From: Setaria digitata
Lineage: Eukaryota > Nematoda > Chromadorea > Rhabditida > Setariidae
Assembly: GCA_003640385.1 (NCBI GenBank)
Contig: RCAB01000478.1
Coordinates: 1-46,620 of the forward strand
Direction of reading: 5' to 3'
Length of the DNA: 46,620 nt
A program made the position numbers and the translations under genes. Positions 27,701 to 37,542 of the stretch are shown here, piece by piece; the stretch's first letter is position 1, and each line of letters starts with the position of its first letter. A model generated the notes under the pieces. It was given only the letters and a program-made list of their open reading frames with translations, did not search any database and was not told the origin of the DNA.

Positions 27701-30700
27701 TATAACATTCGATATTTGTTTCAAATCTAAAATTTATATCACAAACAGGAATTCTTCCAAATCATAAATTACTTAGTATTTTTATGAATATATCTAATAG
27801 TTATAAAATTTGCAACTATTTTAAAAATTTATTCCACTAATTATATTATAATTAGAAGTATACCTTGGTGGTAACGGTTGATGTTCGTGAGTTAATTCAA
27901 ATTCTTCTTCTTCACTTGATGCTATTTCAACATTCATTCGTTTTAATGCAATATGTATCGCTTCATCAATTATTACTTTTGCAACCAATTTACTTGCAAC
28001 AATTTCCGCAACTTTTACCAGCAATTTATATTCTTCTATAATTGATTTTACAGTTGTACTCAAATACTGTATGATGAAATTGAAAATTGAAAATATCAAA
28101 GTTAAGCAAACCTTCAGCTTTTCGTATTTCTGCTGTATGACTATATACTTCCTGGCTACCAGTTACTTCAGGTTCTACTAATACTTTCACAGTTGTATCC
28201 GTATATCGCTAAATAAAAAGAAATACATATATATATATATATATATATATTTTTAATTTCTAAAAAAAAATTCATATATTATATAAAACATTTATGGAAT
28301 TTCTGAAATTATTTCCCTTCATTCGTCTGTCCAATTTTGCATTGCTAGATCGGTTCTATTAATATTATTTCAAAAATTAATAATTCATAAAATTTTAGGT
28401 TAATAATTAGCTAAATCATATCTTTATATTTTATAGAATAATTTGAAGGAAAAAAAAAGGGAAGGAAGAGGTTTTAATGAAAACGTAAAATTTTATACCT
28501 TTTTGACGTAATCTGTACTCTCCGACAGTCCTATCACTTCACTTGTATTTTCTTCAATTAATACTTCTTCGCTTATTTCACGAGTTCCCACTGGTGCCTG
28601 TACAAAAATGCTCACTTCCGAACTGCCAGATGTATTTTCAGCATGGCAGATATACGTGCCTAAAATAGCAAAATGAATTTTGAAGTGCTTTAAAAACATA
28701 AAATACAATCTTTTCTTTAGCAAAAATTTATAAAAAATTTCCCAAAATAATTAGCACATTTAGCTTATCATTATTATCTACATATTGATGTGATAAGTGA
28801 ATGATAAAGATAAATGAAAATGCAATGTTTTTGCTTATTTATAACGTTTTATTTGTAGCTAAATTTTTGCTTCTTTGCATTTTAATTTTCATTATATCAT
28901 TGAATATTTATTGCGTAACTATTTTCTGCTTAGTTATTTAATTTTTTTTTTCGCCTTAATTCTTTTTTTCACTATTTTACTTATTACATATATATTATTT
29001 ATTATTTTGCCTTGTTAATTGCATTTGCTATTTATTGCTTCTTATTTGTACAGTAAATTTAGCGCACCTTCATCCCATTTATCGATGTTGCATATTGCTA
29101 GAATGTATGTGTTATCAGATAATTTTTGCATACGATATTTGTACGTCTGATAAAGACGTTGTCCATCTTTGTACCATGATACCTGTACAGGTGTTTCACT
29201 TGTCAATTTGCAGCTTACAACCGTCTCATGCTCATATTGCTTCGAGGTTATTGCACTGAATCGAGGCTTCGATATTGCTTGGTGAATTACTTGAATTTCG
29301 CCTTTCTAAATTTATCAGATTGTTGGAGAATTAAATAAATGCAAAAATTCTCGATTTAATTTTGAATTTATCCTATATTATTTCATTTTTATCACCATCA
29401 TTATTATCGCTATTGTTATCATTAACTGTCTACTTATTCTTCAGTGTAGAAATTTATTGAATCCTTTGAAACATATCAAATTGCAGCTAAAATGATAAAA
29501 AGTCAAACATAATGGCTTTTTATTTTTAAATAATTGTTCAGCTTTACGAATAAAATTTGTAATGAAAATTGAATGTTGAAAGTTTGAAAAAAAAAATTTT
29601 TTTTTACTAGTTTTTAGCTGAAATTAAAAAAGTTTTAACCGTTTCTGTTGTCGTTGTTTGTATGGTTTGCTTCCCTGAAATGATAACTTCTGAAACAAGC
29701 CAAAAACAAAGAGTCGACGTAAAATTAGAAAAAGTTTCAATAAATAAATTTATAAATATACATATTTATAAATTTATTATTAAATTTATAAATATATATA
29801 TATTTATAAATTTATTACATTTATTATAATTTATTATATATATATATATATATTTATTATAATTTAAATTCATTTATTATAATTTATTATATATATATAT
29901 ATATATATATATACGTTATCTAAGCTAAATTTTCAAGTATATTTACACGTACGAAATAAAATTTTTTTAATGTTCTTTTTTAAAGTTATCAAAATTAATG
30001 CATATTTTTCATTCTTTTTACTTTTTTCCCTCCAAAAAATAAATTATTAATTGAATAAGAAAATTTGATAGCTTTTCTGACTGCACCACCTAATCCAATA
30101 ATTAATTAATTACCTTCAACATTAATGTATGCCGAAGTGTTAACGCTACCATGAATATTGCGTGCTATTAACTGGTATAAACCAGCATCTTCCGGAGTAC
30201 ACTGTGGATTTATTAGTTCGCATCGACCATCTGGATACTGTAGAGTGATAATTTCCTTTTCCGGTATCCTATCATCGATGGGAATTTCATCTTTTGTCCA
30301 GAAAACATCCGGTCGCGGTAAACCATCAATGTGGCAGTACAAATGTAATGATTCGCCTATGCATAAATACATTTTTTTTAAGGTTAAAAAAAAACATTTT
30401 ATAACTAAGGAGACATGAAAAGCTGGTATAATTAACTTCAATATAAACTGATTCTAAATTTTAAAAATACAAATTCAAGATTATTTTTTTTTTTTAAAAA
30501 TTCTTTATTTTTAATGCTATTTTTTATTAAGCCATCATTTACTATAACAAGGAAATGTTTTTTCTGCAATAAAATATTTTAAAATATGTAATGTTGAAAA
30601 ATTTACATACCAACTCGAAAAACGGAAGGTTGCAAAGGAGAAATAATTCGTGGCGGTTGTTCAGCTGGTGGAATTTCTGCTTCCGAAATAAATTCATATA

Positions 30701-33689
30701 ATTCTTCATGTGCTGAAAAATAATATACCACTTAATGAACTCGAATTTCACAATTTCCTTGGCAAAAAAATACGAAACCTTCTGTGACAATTTAAACGGC
30801 CTGAAATACGGTATGATAGAAATATATTGCTTTGAATTTGAGAGAATTCAAAATAATCTTTAGGTGCTTGAAGCACTAATGAATATTCGTGAGAGTATTC
30901 TCAAAAATTTCCTTTTTCTTTCGAATATTAATATAGTACTATTGATTATTAGCTTAATAAATTTTTATTATTAATTTTCTAATTTTCTGGAATATAACTT
31001 TTGCAAATACATAATACTGGTTCCAGTTCCACTTAGCCGTTGACCATTTCTATGCATCTTCAAACTGGAAACCTAATTCGAATTTAGCAGAAGAAAAATT
31101 TGAAAGGAAAAGGAAGAAGATTCGGCTAAGCAAGGAAAACGAATGGGAAGCAGCTATTTGAGAATTATAGTTCTAGATGTTAATATTTTAAGGCAACTAA
31201 GCAAATGTTTAATGCTCAGGAAAGAAAAATTTAAATAACACAGAAATTTCAGGTTAAAAAAAATTATACATGTAATTATCAAATTTAATTTGAAAATTAA
31301 ACACTAACATGAATGAACGTTGATTTTAGCCTTTGATATTGCATTACCATACTTGTTGCGTGCTAGGACTGATAATTCACCGGAATGCTTTGATGTAACT
31401 GATTTGACGTAAAGTGTAGATTCATAAAGAGTTGATTCAACACGAAATCCCGGAATGGTACGAATATCACGTCCCTTAAGTGTCCAGATGAATTCACACG
31501 GACTTGATTCCTCATGAATAGCAACATGAGCGGTGAATTCATCATTCTGCTGAACATTCATATCCACCAGAACGATTGTATAACGTGGTGAGCAACGTTG
31601 TGCAGCATAGACTTCCGGTAATGAACTCTCGGGTGAAGTTTTAGTAGTATCTAGTGATAAGGATGGTGGTTTTACCGTTGTTTCCGACCACACAGCACCA
31701 TGATTGTTTGAAACTTCAACTGCATAATCAACATCACAATCAATTTGCTTCCGTACAACTAACGTACTCTGCTCCAAATCATTAATCATCTGATGCTCAA
31801 TACTGTTCGACAGAAGACTGCCGTCGGCAAACCATCGGAATGTTATCGGTTGTTCACCCTGTACAGTTACGGAAAGACGGAATTCTTGCTGATTCTCAGA
31901 GTGCAACTGTTTTTCACCCGGTAATGGAGTTATAAATACCGGTACTCGGGGAGTGATTGGCTTACTGATTTGCTGAATGGATGGAAGTTGTTGTGGTTGC
32001 TTCTCATCGGCAAATTCAACAATAACTTTACCGGAGCATGAATCTTGTCCAAGTGAATTTGCGGCTACTACTTCATAACGGCCACTTGTTGGAGTACGGA
32101 ATGTTGCTTGGGAAACATTTCGTCCAAGACGTTCGATTGTAACGGTTTGATTTGTTCGCACTTCGAAATTATTCAACATCCAACGAAATTCCGCTTCCGG
32201 TATTGCATCTGCGGCAGCAATTAGTACTAATGATTCATTTTTAGGAATTTTAATAATCGGAGCAAAACGTTTTATAATACGTGGTGCTTTCGGTAAATCA
32301 CTTCTCGTTTCAATATGAGATCGTTTTACAAGCTGATATTTTGGTTCTCGCTTTTCCGGTACTGTCCTGACCATGGAAACAGTAGATTCTGTAGTCCATT
32401 CTTCCGTAACTTCAGTTATAACACGTGTTGTGCTACTGCAAGAACCGTGAATATTTGAAGCTTCTACTTTATAGGTACCACTAACCGGTTTTAAAAATGT
32501 TGCTCGACTTTCGTTTATTGCCGGTCTCTCAATAATTACAGATGGTGATGGTCGTACTTCGAAGTTATTCTGATACCATTTAAATTGAGATTCTGGTGAT
32601 GAATCAACTTTAGATTCTAAAACAAGCTTTTCACCAGCTTTTAGACGAATTTCTGGTTCTGGCTGTTTTAATATAGATGGATGTTTTGGAATTGACTCCA
32701 TCGTACGATGTATTGGAATACGGAATGTTCGCTTCTCTAGAACCCTATAATCAACGAATTCTTTTGATGATGATGTTTTTGGAGATACTGCACTGCGCAG
32801 TATAGCTTCACTTTTTGCACTTACAGTTTCCATGTATCGTCCTTGTTCCGTATCCGTTAGCGATCCATTTACTACCGGTCTCGCAATTTCATCATATCGT
32901 TTTTCCCTATACGGTGATGATCTTTGTGCTACATCAGAAGTCACCGAAACAATTCCACCACGTAACGGTTCATGAATTACTGGTGTCATCGGTTTGGATA
33001 ATGGTTGTGATGGACCATTCATCTGTTTAGATAGCTGACCTCTAGATGAAGTTGCACTTGGAGTTGGTGTCGCATGACCTTCTAGAGCTGCTTGTGAAAC
33101 TGTTTCCACATATTTAACCGTTTCAAACGAATCTGCTGATCTGCTTGATCGTTGCTGTTCATCCACCAATTCCCATCCATTTTCTAATGCGCTCGTAACC
33201 GATGCAGATTCCATAATTTCAGGCGGTAATGAATGTGATTGTCGAATCAGAATTTCCTCCTCAACCATTTCATACTGTTCTCCATCACTTTCATTTACAC
33301 GCGTCGTTTGTTTGCACATACCGTATTCATTCATTATAGTAACATTATATCGTCCATAACGTATTGGTGGTCTAACGATAAGCGTTGAATGGTCTATCTC
33401 ATTGATTACTGTAACTTGCTTTGAATCTTTTAATTCAAATCCATTAACATTCCATTGAACATCAGCTTGTGGAAATGCTCTGAAGCTAACGCTGAGCACC
33501 AAATCTTCACCAGAATCTACCGTAACATTAATTGGTAATTTATCGGTAAAAATAGGCGCCTGAGGTAACGGATTTTGTGTAGCTTCGCTGGTACGTCGAC
33601 GTTTCATCACTTGTTGTTGTTCTGTTTCAACAAGCTCTTTTAATGAGGAAGAATACTGCTGCTCCTGTTGATTCATGTCTAAAAAAAAG

Positions 33690-33731
<42 letters not shown>

Positions 33732-36700
33732 AAAAAAAAACAAAAAANAAAAAAAAAAAAAAAAAAAAACAAAAGGAGATAATGAGCTAAAAAAAAAACA
33801 AGGAAAAAAAATATTCAAACTCATATACCAAAAGAAAAAATAGTAATAATAATGGAAATTCTAAAGTACAAATAAAATAAAATAACTTCTTTTCAGTCAT
33901 TTTTTTTTTTTTTTTTGGCAAAAAAGAAGTTCATGCGAATTCTCATTAATTTAATAAGCAGCACAGCATTTTCATTAAGAAAAAGGAGATTTATTGAAGT
34001 ATGAAGATAAATTGAAATAAGTCTAAATTTGTATGAATAGACCTTAAATTTTTCACAAAGCCCTACTATGATCGTTTGAGAAAATTTATAAAGATGCTAA
34101 GTTTTAGCATTTTCAGCAAGAAGATTTTATGTGAAAGGATATTTGGAATCAATTGAAATTATATAAAATATCAAGCATTTTATCCAAATACTATTTAAAA
34201 TAAGGAAGAAGAGTAAGCTATCGAAGTACTTGAAATTCATTACATAAAAATATCCCTTTGTTTGATTTTTTTTTTTGAGAAGTAACTCATTTTTATTGCT
34301 TCAGTTTATTTTCTCAAAAAAGAAAACCGCAAATTATATTGCCTACGATGATAGTAAAATAAAATATTCAAAAAGCTTTCTTTCTCGATATTTTTAGTTT
34401 AATACGATAGAGAAGTCAGTGAATTTCGGAATCTGTCGAGTATGAATTCATCTCGCTGTAAATCTATCAGACGATTTCAGAATCCTTTCGGATTCATAAC
34501 CAATCAATCTATTGTATCAGTCTACCAACATATACAAAAAAAAAAAGTTACTATAAACTTTATGTTTGCTCTATTAAAGTTTTTGATTATTAATAATTAT
34601 TTGAACTATCTTACTATGTGCAAGCAAAATAAAATCTTTGAAAAATTCATCCATATTTTACCAATTTTTTTTCTTCAAAAAAAAGAAAAATAATTTGATT
34701 TGAGGATTAGTTACGAACTAGTCTATCACAACGTTTATTACTAGATCTATGAATAGTACTCGAGTAAATGTTTGTTTAAGAAACTTCCCATTTCATTAAA
34801 TTTATCAATTATCACTGATTATTTAACATATTACCCATTTCGAGATTTTCTTTTCATTAGATTGCTCTGTTTTTTCTTTCCTTCATTCATCATTAAAAAA
34901 TAAAAAAGATTTAAATTATAATTTAAGAAATATTTACAATTTGATTTACTTGCTATGAAAAATTTTTACTCATTTTTTTTTTTTTTTAATTTAAAAGAAT
35001 TGAAAGAGAAAAAACGAACCATCTGTACGTTTCCGGATAATTTCTTTTGTTTTCTTAATCTCATACGGATGATCGGTTTGTCTTGGTAAACTTGTTGATC
35101 GTTGAAAATAGCTACTCTCTTCATAAACATCAATTACTCTACTTACGGATGATGCTCGTCCTCTACCTTGCATATGTGGCATTCCAACTATAAAATTATG
35201 CTTTAAAAAAAAAAAAAAAAATTTAATCACTAAATTTCGAACAAACTTTTAAACATATAAGACTTTAAGAGGAAATTTGAATTTTATAAAAGTTTAAATC
35301 AATATTTTAAAATGAACATTTTTCTCCTAAATTTCATGAAAAAGGAAAAAAATGAAAAAAGAAAAAAGGAAATTTTATAAATCTTTAAATTATTCTGCAA
35401 AGTTTCTATTCTTCTTTTTCTTTTCTTTAATTATCTGAAATATTTTACAATGTTCAGATTCGGTATACGATGAATGATGCAGTAGATGATCATTTGGCAT
35501 TGGCGGTAATTGTCTTTGATGATGCATAACTTCTACAAATAAAAAAATTTTTCAGACTTTTTCTTTATTTTTTTTTCCTTTAACACTTTAACAGTTTTCT
35601 CTTTATTTCCTCCTTTTCATTCATTTTATCAATCCAAATCTGAAAATAAAAAAAAGAGAGCAAACATTTAATTTAACGAATTCATTTATTTTATCTATTA
35701 AAGACTAATTTGTCTGTGGCATTTATTTATTTGTTACCTTTTTTGATATCAATGTAACCGACACTTTGTTCCATACCGGCTCGATTTTCTGCAATTACTT
35801 TGTATTCACCTTTCTGTGGAATTGGAAATCGTACAATGCAACGATTTGCCATCGGATAATAAACTTCAATTTGTCCAACATTATCACGAAACTGTACACC
35901 ATTTACATACCAGGTGAATCTGAAAGTACAAATTTGAGTGTAATTTAAACTTCAAACTTCAATTTCTTTTCATCTTGGATCAAATTCTTGAAAAAAAAGT
36001 TCTACCTTCATAAGAGGTAAATTAATTCTTTTCGTTTCCTCAATTCTAGCAGTTTTATTTCATTTCAATGAAGTACTGTGATTGCAAAAAGAACTGAATA
36101 TGTTTCATATACAAACACTCTCTAACTGTGTTACTATTTCAATTAAATCATCGAAATTTTCTGAGCAGGAAAAATCAATTTGAATTTAAAAGAGAAAGAC
36201 TTTTTGTAAGACAAAAGAAAAAAATATTAGCAATTTTCAGAAGAATGTTTTATTCGAATCAAAAATTCTTAAAAATTTAAACATGATGTAAGGAATGGTT
36301 AGGGAAAAAAATTTCTTTTCTCTTCCGAAAAATTCTTTAAAATTTTCAATCGTGAAAAATTCGTAAAAGGAGCAGTTTTTTTAAAGAGTGTGGATAATTA
36401 ATGATGGTTGAAAAATAATTTTCTTATGATATGAGGAGGTTAATGTGAGAATGTAGCAAAATTAGTAGATGACTGCTATGAAGAAATTAAAGGAAATTGC
36501 AGGAAACATTTTGATCAAATTAAAATTAAAAAATTTGCTCAAAAATTTGCTTTTCTTCTGCAAATGAAATAAATTTTATTTCAATTCATTCAATGTCTCC
36601 GGAACATTTTATCATATTATTTTTAAAAAATTGAGAAATTAATATGGAAAAGGAGCAAAAAAATAAATAAATTTTACTTGGCTGGTGGTGATGCCTCCAC

Positions 36701-37503
36701 TTCAACATCAATAATTGCTTCACTACCGGGTCGTAATGTTAGATTCGGTATTTGTTGAATGAATTTCGGTGGTACATCTACTGCTGTTTCTGAAAAATAA
36801 AAATAAAAATTAGATGTTTGAATTAAAAAATCAAATTAAAAATATTATTTTCCAAAAAAAAAAATCTCAGAAAAGGAAATAAAAATTTTAAAATAATTTT
36901 GCTGCAATCGTATAATTTCTAGTTTCTAAAATAATTTTATGATAATTCAGCAGCTTAAAATGCTTCAGTTCTCAAAAAATATAAATAAATAAATAAATAG
37001 AAAATAAAATCGTATGATATCTTGTTTATAAATTTCAAATAATTTCTCCACATAATTTTATGTTAATTTGATAATTTGAAATAATTTCAATTGCAAAATA
37101 AATGATTTAAAATGAATAATTTACGGATATTTTCTTTATCGACGATTTCCATGTTTGTTTCTTCACTAACTTCATGCGCTTGTTCCAACCATGTTTTGTA
37201 TGATGGAGGAGCTGAAAATTTCGAGGAAATAAACTTTGTAATTTTAATAAATTCTTTCAACCATTTTCCGTCATTTAAGAATTTAAGAGGAAGAAAAATC
37301 CACTTTTATATCTTTTTTTTTTGTAATTTATATTTTTCATGTAAAAACCTGAACAACAATCGAAAAATAGTTTTAATAATTTGCATTTCCTAGAAAAAGA
37401 AATAGAAAAATGAAATGAATGACAATAAAAGATAAAATAATTTAAATTTCAAATTAATGAGCTGCTTTTTTTTTCTTTTCTCTCACTGCTTCTCCTTTAT
37501 TAA

Positions 37504-37542
<39 letters not shown>

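Noticed and set aside
28036..28066. Longer form of exon 18 using acceptor CATACAG
   Set aside because: It would enter in phase 0 while exon 17 leaves in phase 1; the internal acceptor at 28036 restores frame.
34410..34530. 50-nt minus-strand exon candidate (acceptor TTTACAG, donor GTATTA)
   Set aside because: Phase 0 in and 2 out does not fit between exons 10 and 11, and the phase 1 frame has an immediate stop.
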